Origin: a bacterium
Lineage (GTDB): Bacteria; Krumholzibacteriota; Krumholzibacteriia; LZORAL124-64-63
NCBI GenBank assembly: GCA_016703265.1
Contig: JADJCK010000015.1
Coordinates: 1-64,000 of the forward strand
DNA: 64,000 nucleotides
Direction of reading: 5' to 3'
Shown: positions 45,306-54,456 of the stretch, piece by piece
How the letters are laid out: each line of letters opens with the position of its first letter
Position numbering within the stretch: position 1 is the first letter of the stretch
The notes under the pieces: generated by a model
Databases searched by the model: none
What the model saw: the letters and a program-made list of their open reading frames with translations, nothing else
Told to the model about the DNA's origin: nothing
Translations under genes and position numbers: made by a program

Positions 45306-48300
45306 ATGAAATACTTCAGTCGTGGCAATCGCAGAAACTCCGGCGCTTGGGCTTCGGGCGAAACGTGGGTCTACGCTGCGAAGTGTGCGCCGGCAGTGAT
45401 CGCGTTAATCGCGATGCTTCTTATTACTCCTGGCGTATTCGCAGAGGGGTCATGGGGTTTTGTTGATCTCATTGTGACTTTTGAGTCGACTGATATCGAC
45501 CGCACGCCAGCAATCGACGGCGCGACTCTGCGAATTGATGGTGTCGGCAAATCTACGAGCATTGGCGCACTGACGCGAGTCATTTCCTGTAAGCCATTGG
45601 TTGCGGATCAGTTGTCGCCAGAGTTTTCCTTCTCGGGGCCTTGGATGATAACGGTGTTCACATCGGAAAGCCCGGAATCGCTGCTCCAGGCTGTTCTGCT
45701 CGAATCATCCGTCGCCAAGGCAATGCTCCAACAGGACGCCGGTGAGTTCGCAAGTGAGCGAACTCTCGCGTACTTTCCCGACGACGATCATGATCTCTTT
45801 TGCAGCGCGCAGTCACAGTTGCACCGCAGAGTCGTAACTGAGGTGCCTTTGGCTGGCGACGAATGTGGGCCGAGTAGGCCAGCGCCCGATTGTGACATGG
45901 ATCTGCCGCAAGCCTGGGGCATCAGCCGTGGAGATTCCAGTATTGTCGTGGCCGTAATTGACGGCGGGTTCGACCTATTTCATCCGGGACTAGGAGGGCC
46001 CGGACCGGATTTCGCAGTGACCGATTCTCTCGCGTGGTACAATCGCGGGATATGGTATCGCAACTGGCGCGAAGTCATTGGTCAGTTTCCGGCTGATACT
46101 GACACCTTCCCCGGTATCGGCGGGGTGGACGAGGACAACAATGGCGTCACGGATGAAGATGCCTGGGGCAATCTACCCGGCGAGCCCCGCGAAGCCGATC
46201 CTTCGGTCCATCGCTGGACCTCAATCGGAGCATATACGTTCACTAACACGAACGCTCAGTGGGAGGCCGATGAATTCGTCGGTATGCGCCTTTACCTTAC
46301 CGAAAAACCCTACACCAGTGATGGTGTCTACGAACTGATCAGGTCTAATACCGCAACCGAAATCACAACATGGGGAACTTATGTTATCGACTTGATGGTT
46401 GCCAATGGTTTCAACGGGTGGGAGTATCTGAGTAGAGGCAACGGTCGCGTGCAGTTCAAGATTTGCGATGGGGAGGATCAGGATGGGGACGGTGAGGTCG
46501 ACGACTTCGGTTATGTTGGGAGTCCCTATGATGACGACGAAAATGGATACGAAGACGATGTGCGCGGATGGGACTTCGTTGCTTCTTCGAGAATGCTTCT
46601 TGGGCCAGTCTTGAGCTGTGATCGAGAGGACTATTGCACCGCAGACAATGATCCGAGATCCATGTGGGATCATGGTACGTCGGTCGCCAGCCAAGTGGCA
46701 ACGGTAGAAACAGATGGGCGCATGATGGGGGTCGCGCCCAAGGTAAAGATTCTACCAGTGCGCGTCGGGTGCATTCTCTCGTGTGGAACTGAGCTTCAAA
46801 CATATTCACCGTACAAAGGATTGGGAATCGACTACGCACGGAAAATGGGGGCCGACATCATTTCAATCTCTGTCCCGCCCAATCGCTTGGAGGGTATTCC
46901 TAGTTTCCCCCACGATGAGGTACGCCGGGCACTTGACGCCGGAATCGTCGTTGTAGCGGGAGCCGGCAACGAGGTTTTCGAGGCAGACGTTGTGGGAGTG
47001 GAAGAAGTCGTGTGGGTTGCAGGTCTGGAAACCAACGATGTGAGATGGGACTGGGAGGATGATGGAGAGAGCAACTACGGTGCATGGGTGGATGTTGCTG
47101 CGCTAGCAGCTCCGGTGACTATGGCGGTATGGGGAGCCTTGCCATATCCGGGTAGCCTGAACGGTTGGCTGCAGCCCAGTGAGTGGCACACGTATGGATA
47201 TGAGCCCCTTGACCCACCCGTGCATACGGCTCACGGAGGGTTTGGAACCTCGTTGTCTGTACCCATGGTTGCCGGTGTTGCCGCGCTCGTGAAGTCGACC
47301 TATCCACATTGGACGCGCAGCGAAATCGTCAACAAGATTTCCGTAAGCACTGACAACATCTACGGCGACGGTCTCAACGACCGGGACCTCACTTGGCTTG
47401 GGAATGGTCGTGTGAATGCTTACAGGGCACTGACCTTTTACGGCAACTTACCGGCCGCGAGCGACACAACATGGGCCCACAACATCTGGATCGGCGGCGA
47501 CGTCGAGGTCCCCGAGGGGCGCACGCTGACCATCGCGGCCGGCGACACCGTTCGCGTGGCGATTGACGACCTACTCCATGCTGGCGCGAATCCGAATGAG
47601 ATCGAGTTCGTGATCGACGGCGCATTGCATGTGAATGGCACGCCGTCCGCCCCGGTAGTGTTCGAGTCCTTCGGCGGGTCGCATCACAGGTGGCTGGTGG
47701 GCGAAGCGATCACCATCTCTGGGGAGACATTCACCATCGGTGGTTTGGGCTGTGCCCAGATTGCCTCAGACGCAAATTCGCCTTTGATGCCTGGTGTCAG
47801 CTCCGCGTCGCAAGTGTTCTCAGTCGAGATCACGCATGTCGCGGCGTTGGACTCGGTCAAGGTCGACCTATCTGGCCTGGGCCTGAATGCAACGACCCTT
47901 CATCTGCGCGACGACGGCCAAGGCGAAGACATCGTTGCAGCCGACGGAATCTACACATCGGCTCCCTTCGCTGCGATGCTCTCGGTGGGGAATGGCTATT
48001 CGGTTGACGTCACTGCGTATGCATCAGGTGGCGGTTACAGGCGGCGTAGCGTGGCCGTTGAGGTGCCGCAGGTTGTGGCGAAGTTTACGGATGTGTCTTC
48101 GCAGACGGGGCTGGACTATCAGGGTACGCCATTTAGTGCAGCGAGCGCGAAGATGAGTGCTGATAGCGGAATGATTGTGACCACGTCCGATCAAGAAGCG
48201 CCAACTTATGACCGAATCGAAGTGCTGCCCACGGGAGCTCCGCGCTTCTCTGCACGCGGATTCGCTGCTTCTCCGATTGGGGGGCGTGGCGTCGCCTTCG

Positions 48301-49928
48301 CGGACTTTGACAACGACGGCGACGAGGACCTGTTCGTGGCTCATGCGCAATCGCCGAAGTTATATCGCAATGACGCGGGAAACTTTGTGGATGTCACGAA
48401 CGCGATGGGGTTGTCGACTCTGGCGGCAGGATCAGTCACCGGGTGCTGGGGCGACTACGACAACGACGGCTGGTTGGATCTGTTCGTCACTAGATGTGAA
48501 GTGCCGGGTGCGGAGCCTCCAGACAAGGACAACATCACGTTTGCACAGCACCGGCTGTTCCGCAACACGTGCGGATCCGGATGCGGTTTCGTGGACGTTA
48601 CGGCAGCCGCTGGATTCGTGGTTCAGTATCTGCCCGTAGCCGCGTCCGCCTCATGGGGCGACTTGGAGAATGACGGCGACTTGGACCTCGTGATCGTCGA
48701 CTTGAGCGATCTCGGCTATGGCAACAGTGCGGTGTTCGTGAATCAGGGGAATGGCACCTTCAGCGAAGAGCGAGCTTCGAGGCTCAGCAACGGCATCATG
48801 GGCGGCTACGATATCGACTATGGCACCGGCGTTGTCTGGGCTGACATGAACAACGATGGCGACTTGGATATCGTCGTCAGCTGCGCCAGTCCGGGGTCTG
48901 GAATCCTCTTCAATGACGGTACCGGCGTATTCCCAGCTGACGCTACAGTGAGATTCCCGTCCGGTGCCGCGGGTTATGGCGGACTGCAGGTCTTTGACCA
49001 CAATCTCGATGGCTGGCAGGACGTCTTCATGTTGTCGCGCACCGCGAATGAGCCATCGCGGCTATTTCTGGCCAATCCGACTCAAGATGGAGTCATCTAT
49101 CTTGAGAACACGCACAACGCCGCGCTGGCCCACACGTCCAGTGGTATGGGTTCACTCGCCGCCGACTACACGTCTGATGGCGACATGGACCTGTTTGTGG
49201 GGCGCCCGGTGGCCAGCGGGGAGTTCTTCTACAAGACGGACAGCCAGGTTGATGCAAATTCGCTTGGTCAGCGCTATGTGAAGCTGCGTCTGGTTTCGCC
49301 GAATGCGGACAACGCTAACCGCCAGGGCATCGGGGCAGCGGTGACGGTGACTGCGGGCGGTCTGGTTCAGACGGCTCAAGTCGACGGTGGCAGCGGCCGT
49401 GGCGGTCAGCGAGACCGCACTTTGACCTTTGGGTTGGGAGATTACACCGGCCCGATCACGGCAACAATTCGGTGGCCTGGCGGCACAGTTCAAAGCGACG
49501 TCGACCTGATTGCAAGTGGAGCTGGTGCCGGCGAAACGGTCAATATTGTGAGCGACGCTGCTCCTACCGTCAGCAACGTGAACGTGGCCACTCTGGTCGT
49601 CCCGGGTACCACGTTCTTTGACTGGGTGTTCACGTGGGACACCGACGCGGCCTGCAAGGCTGCCAATGATGTCCTGACGTTCGACCAATTGGAAATTGCC
49701 AACCCGTGTTGGCCCGGCTGGACTACGGTAACACCGGCGACCACGGGGATCACCTACACCTATGCTGCCAAGTCCGGCGGTGGCTACACGCACACGATTC
49801 GGATCGACCATGAAGACTGCAACCTGAACTGCAGCTTCCGGTACACGGTTTCCAGCGACGGCGGTCTGCAGTCCGCGACCAGCCCGACCAAGACGAAGGT
49901 CGTCAAGTTCTGCCCCTCGGGGTTCTAG
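45306..49928 (+). CDS. Secreted subtilisin-like protease with FG-GAP and ASPIC-type repeats
   Basis: 1540 aa. Signal/anchor near residues 25-47 (APAVIALIAMLLITPGVFAE). S8 catalytic triad: IVVAVIDGGFD (Asp about 219), WDHGTSVASQVA (His about 456), GFGTSLSVPMVAGVAALV (Ser about 649). Between Asp and His lie acidic, calcium-binding-like insertions (VDEDNNGVTDED, GEDQDGDGEVDD). Residues 1000-1320 hold about six FG-GAP/VCBS repeats (ADFDNDGDEDLFVA, GDYDNDGWLDLFVT, ADMNNDGDLDIVVS), then an ASPIC/UnbV-like domain (RQGIGAAVTVTAGG, ATIRWPGGTVQSD) and a Cys-containing tail. No NPFNP sorting domain. Large surface or extracellular protease. Confidence 0.9.
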   Translation: MKYFSRGNRRNSGAWASGETWVYAAKCAPAVIALIAMLLITPGVFAEGSWGFVDLIVTFESTDIDRTPAIDGATLRIDGVGKSTSIGALTRVISCKPLVADQLSPEFSFSGPWMITVFTSESPESLLQAVLLESSVAKAMLQQDAGEFASERTLAYFPDDDHDLFCSAQSQLHRRVVTEVPLAGDECGPSRPAPDCDMDLPQAWGISRGDSSIVVAVIDGGFDLFHPGLGGPGPDFAVTDSLAWYNRGIWYRNWREVIGQFPADTDTFPGIGGVDEDNNGVTDEDAWGNLPGEPREADPSVHRWTSIGAYTFTNTNAQWEADEFVGMRLYLTEKPYTSDGVYELIRSNTATEITTWGTYVIDLMVANGFNGWEYLSRGNGRVQFKICDGEDQDGDGEVDDFGYVGSPYDDDENGYEDDVRGWDFVASSRMLLGPVLSCDREDYCTADNDPRSMWDHGTSVASQVATVETDGRMMGVAPKVKILPVRVGCILSCGTELQTYSPYKGLGIDYARKMGADIISISVPPNRLEGIPSFPHDEVRRALDAGIVVVAGAGNEVFEADVVGVEEVVWVAGLETNDVRWDWEDDGESNYGAWVDVAALAAPVTMAVWGALPYPGSLNGWLQPSEWHTYGYEPLDPPVHTAHGGFGTSLSVPMVAGVAALVKSTYPHWTRSEIVNKISVSTDNIYGDGLNDRDLTWLGNGRVNAYRALTFYGNLPAASDTTWAHNIWIGGDVEVPEGRTLTIAAGDTVRVAIDDLLHAGANPNEIEFVIDGALHVNGTPSAPVVFESFGGSHHRWLVGEAITISGETFTIGGLGCAQIASDANSPLMPGVSSASQVFSVEITHVAALDSVKVDLSGLGLNATTLHLRDDGQGEDIVAADGIYTSAPFAAMLSVGNGYSVDVTAYASGGGYRRRSVAVEVPQVVAKFTDVSSQTGLDYQGTPFSAASAKMSADSGMIVTTSDQEAPTYDRIEVLPTGAPRFSARGFAASPIGGRGVAFADFDNDGDEDLFVAHAQSPKLYRNDAGNFVDVTNAMGLSTLAAGSVTGCWGDYDNDGWLDLFVTRCEVPGAEPPDKDNITFAQHRLFRNTCGSGCGFVDVTAAAGFVVQYLPVAASASWGDLENDGDLDLVIVDLSDLGYGNSAVFVNQGNGTFSEERASRLSNGIMGGYDIDYGTGVVWADMNNDGDLDIVVSCASPGSGILFNDGTGVFPADATVRFPSGAAGYGGLQVFDHNLDGWQDVFMLSRTANEPSRLFLANPTQDGVIYLENTHNAALAHTSSGMGSLAADYTSDGDMDLFVGRPVASGEFFYKTDSQVDANSLGQRYVKLRLVSPNADNANRQGIGAAVTVTAGGLVQTAQVDGGSGRGGQRDRTLTFGLGDYTGPITATIRWPGGTVQSDVDLIASGAGAGETVNIVSDAAPTVSNVNVATLVVPGTTFFDWVFTWDTDAACKAANDVLTFDQLEIANPCWPGWTTVTPATTGITYTYAAKSGGGYTHTIRIDHEDCNLNCSFRYTVSSDGGLQSATSPTKTKVVKFCPSGF

Positions 49929-49945
49929 ACAATAGGAGGGTCGAC

Positions 49946-50863
49946 ATGTCCCGAACGAAGTGGTCGTGGTCCGTCTCGCTGTTGACGATCTTCGTGTCAG
50001 CGTCGGCAGTCGCGGCAGATGATCTGGACGGTGTCAAAGTATTGGGATCGCTGGGCTTATCGCAATCAGTGCAGAACAGCTGCATCGCTATTTGGGTACC
50101 AGTGCCGCAGGATATGGCAATTAGCGGCATAAAATGGTACAATAACGATGCGATGGCGACGTTTCCGGAAGTACTTGTCCAGAGTGGCACCCCGGAATAC
50201 CCCGTGGCCTTGACCGATGCCTATTCGGTGGCGGCGAATGTTTCCGGACCGTCAAGCGGTTGGGGGGAAGTGACGTTTTCCGGGTTGGTGGGCAGCGCAA
50301 GCGGAGGCCTGTACGTGATTTTCCGGGTGCCAGACGGAGTCGCGGCGACAGCAGACGGCGTTGGTGGCGGGCCCGCGCTTGGCTACACCAACGCGGCGTC
50401 CGGGCTGTCCGGCTGGTTGAGCGCCGATGGAGTGGAGTGGGAGCCGGTGCATCCGAGCTTCGGCTTTGCAGCGCAACCTGTTCTCGTAGCCGGCACACCT
50501 GGGATGACGCTCAAGTCCAAGGGGAAGGCAGGCGGCACGGTCGGGCAGGCAGCCAGCAATTCAGCGCCAGCAGTTGTGACTAGCTATCCGACCATCCTTC
50601 TTCCGGCATCACCGAATCCGTTCAACCCGCAGACGACGCTGAAGTATTCGGTAAGGGAAACCAGCCAAGTCGACCTGTGCGTGTTCAATGTGCGGGGCGA
50701 ACTAGTGAATCGACTGGTTGCCGAGCGGAAGGAGCCGGGCGAGTACACTGTTGTGTGGGATGGGCGCGACCGTAGCGGGGCGGCCATGGCCAGCGGCGTG
50801 TACTTTGCGAGGTTCTTGGCAGGAAATGTGGCGATGTCGCAGCGGCTTGTACTGCTGCAATAG
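49946..50863 (+). CDS. Secreted protein with C-terminal sorting domain
   Basis: 305 aa, ATG 49946 behind AGGAGG, 15 nt after the protease stop. Signal peptide (WSVSLLTIFVSASAVAAD). The middle domain (CIAIWVPVPQDMAISGIKWY, GLYVIFRVPDGVAATADGVG) is a beta-rich fold I do not recognise. The end is a FlgD-like sorting domain: ASPNPFNPQTTLKYSV, VDLCVFNVRGELVNRLV, YTVVWDGRDRSGAAMASGVY. Probably in one operon with the protease. Confidence 0.85.
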   Translation: MSRTKWSWSVSLLTIFVSASAVAADDLDGVKVLGSLGLSQSVQNSCIAIWVPVPQDMAISGIKWYNNDAMATFPEVLVQSGTPEYPVALTDAYSVAANVSGPSSGWGEVTFSGLVGSASGGLYVIFRVPDGVAATADGVGGGPALGYTNAASGLSGWLSADGVEWEPVHPSFGFAAQPVLVAGTPGMTLKSKGKAGGTVGQAASNSAPAVVTSYPTILLPASPNPFNPQTTLKYSVRETSQVDLCVFNVRGELVNRLVAERKEPGEYTVVWDGRDRSGAAMASGVYFARFLAGNVAMSQRLVLLQ

Positions 50864-50921
50864 CTGTTGGCGAGCGGGGGTGGCCGCAACGCCACCCCCA
50901 CGCAATCGAAAGCTGGCCGCA

Positions 50922-52070
50922 ATGAAATTCGCGCATACGATCGCAATTGCGACTTTCCTGGCCGGCTGCGTGGCTCAAGTGGCGTGGGCCAGAACTTGGC
51001 GAGTGGAACTCAACGGTTCGGGGGACTTTAGGGATATACAGCCAGCGGTGGAGGCCGCATCATCAGGCGATACGATTCGTATCGGTCCAGGGAGATTTCA
51101 GCAACTGCATCAGATCGTTGCTCCGGCGTGGACGGAGGAGACGATTGTTGCGGTGACAAAGGACAATCTGACATTTATCGGAGCGGGGGCGGAACAGACG
51201 ATTCTTGGCATGACGTCTTACTATGCACCGGAAGGTCGGTTTCCAAAGGTCATTTGTTCCGTCGACTCGCATGTTGGCGCCATCAGTGGTCTGACGATTG
51301 AGAACATGAAGACAGGAATCTATTGGTGGCAGGGGACTTTGGACGTGCATGATTGCGTGTTTCGACATTTTGGCGCCGGGATTGTGTGCTGGATCGATGG
51401 CGGAAGCATTCGCGATTGTCAATTTGAAATTAGCAATGATGGGAAAGCACTCACGCCGGAACTGACGAACACATTGATTGTTGATAGCTGCAGTTGTTTG
51501 GGGTACGGCCAGGGATTCACGTCCGGTGCTTCCGCCCACAACATCAATTTCTCAAATTGTGAATTTAGAGACAACCGTACTGCGATGGTGTACGACCGTT
51601 GGAGTACTGGTACGATCGAGAATACGACGATCGTGAATTCGATCTTTGCTGGTTTGATGGTCACATACAACTCGCAGGTGAATATGGTAGGTGTGCGCAT
51701 CAACGGCGGGCAATACGGACTCTTTGTGTCTGGCGGATCAGTTGTGACCGGAGAAAACGTGATATTGGAAGGGACGACCGGTGAATCCCTGTACACTTCG
51801 TCCGAGTCGCATGTGACTATTAACAATAGTCACATTTTACCGGCGAGTGGCCTTGGAGTTGGTAGCCATGGCTACTTCGGAGCACCCGTGCTGCTGGACT
51901 TAAGTGGCAACTATTGGGGCACGACCAGTACGGATCTGATTGATAGCATGATCACAGACGGTGTCGACGACCCATTAGTTCACTGTACTGTGCAGTACTT
52001 GCCAATCGCCAACGGCCCGGTCCCGACCGAGTCCACTTCCTGGGGCGACCTGAAGGCCCTATTCCGGTGA
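50922..52070 (+). CDS. Secreted right-handed beta-helix protein
   Basis: 382 aa. The start chosen is ATG 50922, giving a signal peptide (AHTIAIATFLAGCVAQVAWA). The motif WRVELNGSGDFRDIQPAVEAASSGDTIRIGPG is the usual N-cap of pectin-lyase-like proteins (given here as two parts, up to and after DIQPA). Repeated turns follow (AISGLTIENMKTGIYWW, VHDCVFRHFGAGIVCW, IRDCQFEISNDGK, TTIVNSIFAGLMVTYN, NSHILPASGLGVG) and NYWGTTSTD at the end. Lower GC than neighbours. May bind or modify surface polysaccharide; no catalytic residues identified. Confidence 0.85.
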   Translation: MKFAHTIAIATFLAGCVAQVAWARTWRVELNGSGDFRDIQPAVEAASSGDTIRIGPGRFQQLHQIVAPAWTEETIVAVTKDNLTFIGAGAEQTILGMTSYYAPEGRFPKVICSVDSHVGAISGLTIENMKTGIYWWQGTLDVHDCVFRHFGAGIVCWIDGGSIRDCQFEISNDGKALTPELTNTLIVDSCSCLGYGQGFTSGASAHNINFSNCEFRDNRTAMVYDRWSTGTIENTTIVNSIFAGLMVTYNSQVNMVGVRINGGQYGLFVSGGSVVTGENVILEGTTGESLYTSSESHVTINNSHILPASGLGVGSHGYFGAPVLLDLSGNYWGTTSTDLIDSMITDGVDDPLVHCTVQYLPIANGPVPTESTSWGDLKALFR

Positions 52071-52283
52071 GCCGAGGTCCAATTTCTCTCTCTCGCATTC
52101 ACGCTGCGCGCCCCGACCGGGGAGCCAATCTGAACTGCCGCGGCCCGGGTGTGAACAATCGCAACAGGTCACACCCGACTGTCGCGATGCGGCACGCATT
52201 TGAGGATTGGGGAAAAACACGCAGTTATGATTTAACTCATTGATTTTCATGGATGTTGTCAGGCGCCTCGGGCAGGCACTATG
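52071..52283. other. Intergenic, no supported gene
   Basis: Upstream of the A/C tract. No IS66 inverted-repeat end (GTAAGCG type) is seen here, so the left limit of the IS66 remnant is not defined. Confidence 0.4.
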
Positions 52284-52394
52284 ACAAACACCACAAAACC
52301 CCAAAAAAAAAAAAAACCCCCAAAAACCCCCCCAACACAAAACCAAAACCAAAAACCCCCCCACCCCAAACCCCCCCCCCCCAACCCCCCCCCA
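52284..52394. repeat. 111-bp tract composed only of A and C
   Basis: No G or T for 111 bases, including an A14 run, a C12 run and a C9 run. Flanking sequence is ordinary. It adjoins the truncated end of the IS66 remnant. It could be a low-complexity expansion, or a low-quality read or contig junction. Confidence 0.9.
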
Positions 52395-52499
52395 GTTCCC
52401 CACCCGCCACGCCCGAACCCGTCCACCACCAGGTAGGCGGTACCGCAAACGGGCGGGGGGGGCTGAAGTCGACAGTTGTGACACACCCGGAAGACGTTT

Positions 52500-53073
52500 G
52501 TCCATAAATGGCCCGTGGGAGGCCGCCAAGCAGCCCGCCACAGTCGGCAACTGTCCTGCAGACGCCTGCGAGGTAGACGTCTGGCGAGCAGCGGCAAGAT
52601 CGCGTGCCCACCAGACGTGAGCCACCACGTCGGCCCCAGCCGAACAGCTTCTCGGCAGCCGCACGATCTGGTCCGGCAGCGAGGCACCGCCTCCCGGCGT
52701 AGACCGGGCCAAGTCCTCGTCTCGCCAGCGCCGCAACTCGCCGCTGCAAGCAAGACAGGTCTGCGGGTGGATCTCCGTCTGCACACGCCCAGGTGCGCCG
52801 GCAGCGGCACATGGTGGTTCGGGCGGCGCTTCTTCGGCGTCGCGCGACCACCTCGGCGGAGCCTGGGGGGGAGGAACCGTGACCAGACCTGGTGCGGCGG
52901 CGCTCGATGGCCGGGACGACCTTCTCCTGCTGCGCCAAGAGGAGACAGTGCCAGGGCGTGCTTGAGGTAGGCGTTCTCGCGCAGGTGATGCAGCTCGCCA
53001 AGGAGTCCATCCAGCAGCGGGCATTGACCCGCGCAGCGCTTGAGTTCGGTGTGATGCGCGCGTTGTTGTCCAT
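52500..53073 (-). pseudogene. IS66 TnpC transposase, N-terminal remnant
   Basis: Starts MDNNARITP at 53073. A frame change then gives LDGLLGELHHLRENAYLKHAL, the N-terminal leucine-zipper-like helix of TnpC, and later frames give EIHPQTCLACSGELRRW (zinc knuckle) and VRLPRSCSAGADVVA. The DDE catalytic domain is absent. Frames change at least three times. Confidence 0.65.
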
Positions 53074-53099
53074 GCGCGCAGCATACACGACACGCGGAT

Positions 53100-53380
53100 T
53101 AACACGGGAACAGTTTCCGGCCGTACCAAGGGCGTTTTCGTGCGCACATCGAGACCGCCGAGCAGCACCGCCAACCCGTCGCGTCAACGCACGCGAGCGC
53201 AGCGAACGTTCCGAGCTTGCTACACCGCTCTCCCAGGCAGGATCTTCAGGCGGTCGCGGTTGCGGTTGCAGAACAGAACAGGTGGCCCGAACGCGGGTCC
53301 TGGCCGACAGTCCGCGTCAACGCCGCCAGCGTGTCGAACGACTGCGGGGGGTAGGCACACGCTTTGGGGACGGTCAGCAT
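53100..53380 (-). pseudogene. IS66 TnpB-like (Orf2) remnant
   Basis: MLTVPK at 53380, then SFDTLAALTRTVGQDPRSGH and LF, with NRNRDRLKIL in another frame. These are the conserved blocks of IS66 TnpB (FDGLAALV, DPxSGHLFVF, RRxDRIKIL). One or two frameshifts. Confidence 0.75.
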
Positions 53381-53601
53381 TCCGGCGAGCACGCACAGCG
53401 AGCCAGCGCCACGAGGCAGGCGGCGGCCGTCGGCAGGGCGAGCTCGAACAGAGGCGGTGTCGGCGTCGCGGCCGGACAGGGACGAACTTGGGGGGTGGGG
53501 GCGCAGCCAGGCCCAGGGAGCCGACGCTGAATCGTCCTGGGCACGGCTGGCGGGAACTGCGGATGGTTGCGATCTCGCGGAGTACGACGACGGCTGGACA
53601 T
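53374..53601 (-). pseudogene. IS66 TnpA-like (Orf1) remnant
   Basis: Starts MSSRRRTPR and ends FELALPTAAACLVALARCAC, with FVPVRP in the alternate frame, matching the C-terminal VPV/IELA region of IS66 OrfA. The HTH part is not recognisable. Confidence 0.5.
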
Positions 53602-53760
53602 GAGGCACCTCGGGTTGGGGAGCGGCACAGCCGAAATCAGGGGCGGGGGAATACGCGCGGGGTCGGACGCTTACACCACAACCATGGCCCGATCCGTGCC
53701 TCCTTCCGGGCAAGTCGATCCGCACCGGATGCGACACGCCCAACAAGGAAGGAAGCCGTC

Positions 53761-54378
53761 ATGAAGACCACCGTAAAAGCCCGCAAGAACCTGCTCTCCG
53801 CCCTGGCCCTGTCCACCGCCCTGCTGGCCGGAGGCGCCCAGGCCGCCGACGCGACCGCGTCCACGGTTCGCGACACCTCCCACCGCGGCTTCTTCCTGGG
53901 CCTGAACGCCGGCGGCGGCGGCAGCCAGATGATGTTCAAGGACGGCTCGCGCCACATCACCGAGGAGCCCCTGGCCGGCGGCCTCGGCCAGTTGCGCGTG
54001 GGCTACGACCTGAGCCGCCATTTCGCGGTGGGCGTGGAGTCCATCGGCTTCACCAGCAAGAAGGACGACAACGACTGGGAACTGGGCGCCGTGCTGGCGA
54101 CCGTGACCTGGAGGCCGTGCGACAAGGGCTTCTTCCTGCGCGCGGGCGTGGGTGTCGGCGGCGGCGACTTCACCGACCCGACGAGCGGCGTCGCGCACTC
54201 GGTCAAGCGGCGCGCGGCGGCCCTGTTCGGCCTGGGCTACGAGTGGAAGCTGGGCGAACGCTTCGGGCTGGGTCTGGCTGCGGACGGCTTCGGCTTCGAC
54301 GCCGACGGCGTGACCGGGTACGAGGACGATGAGGTGGGTGCAGGCGGCGCCACGGTGCAGTTCAACTGGTACCTGTAG
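53761..54378 (+). CDS. Outer-membrane beta-barrel protein
   Basis: 205 aa, ATG 53761 behind AAGGAAGG. Signal peptide ending AGGAQAAD. The rest has alternating strands (RGFFLGLNAGGGGSQMMF, LGQLRVGYDLSRHFAVGVES, AVLATVTWRPCDKGFFLRAG, AALFGLGYEWKLGERFGLGL) and ends with the aromatic terminal strand VQFNWYL, as expected for OmpA/OmpX-like 8-stranded barrels. Its promoter region contains the IS66 end 87 bp upstream. Function unknown. Confidence 0.85.
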   Translation: MKTTVKARKNLLSALALSTALLAGGAQAADATASTVRDTSHRGFFLGLNAGGGGSQMMFKDGSRHITEEPLAGGLGQLRVGYDLSRHFAVGVESIGFTSKKDDNDWELGAVLATVTWRPCDKGFFLRAGVGVGGGDFTDPTSGVAHSVKRRAAALFGLGYEWKLGERFGLGLAADGFGFDADGVTGYEDDEVGAGGATVQFNWYL

Positions 54379-54456
54379 AGATCGTACGTTGTGCAGGCCG
54401 GCGGCCTGGGCGAGAATGGGCAGCAGCCACCTCCTGCACGAACGGGAAAGCCACCG

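Larger units (their letters stand above)
52395..53674 (-). mobile_element. IS66-family element remnant
   Basis: On the minus strand the order is terminal repeat, tnpA-like, tnpB-like, tnpC-like, as in IS66 elements. The outer end at 53674 reads GTAAGCGTCCGACC inward, a good IS66 inverted repeat. All three genes are frameshifted, and the element is cut off on the left near the A/C tract. Confidence 0.8.

Noticed and set aside
52284..52507. Lys/Pro-rich small ORF starting in the A/C tract
   Set aside because: Translation of AAA, CCC, CCA and AAC codons only; an artefact of the low-complexity tract.
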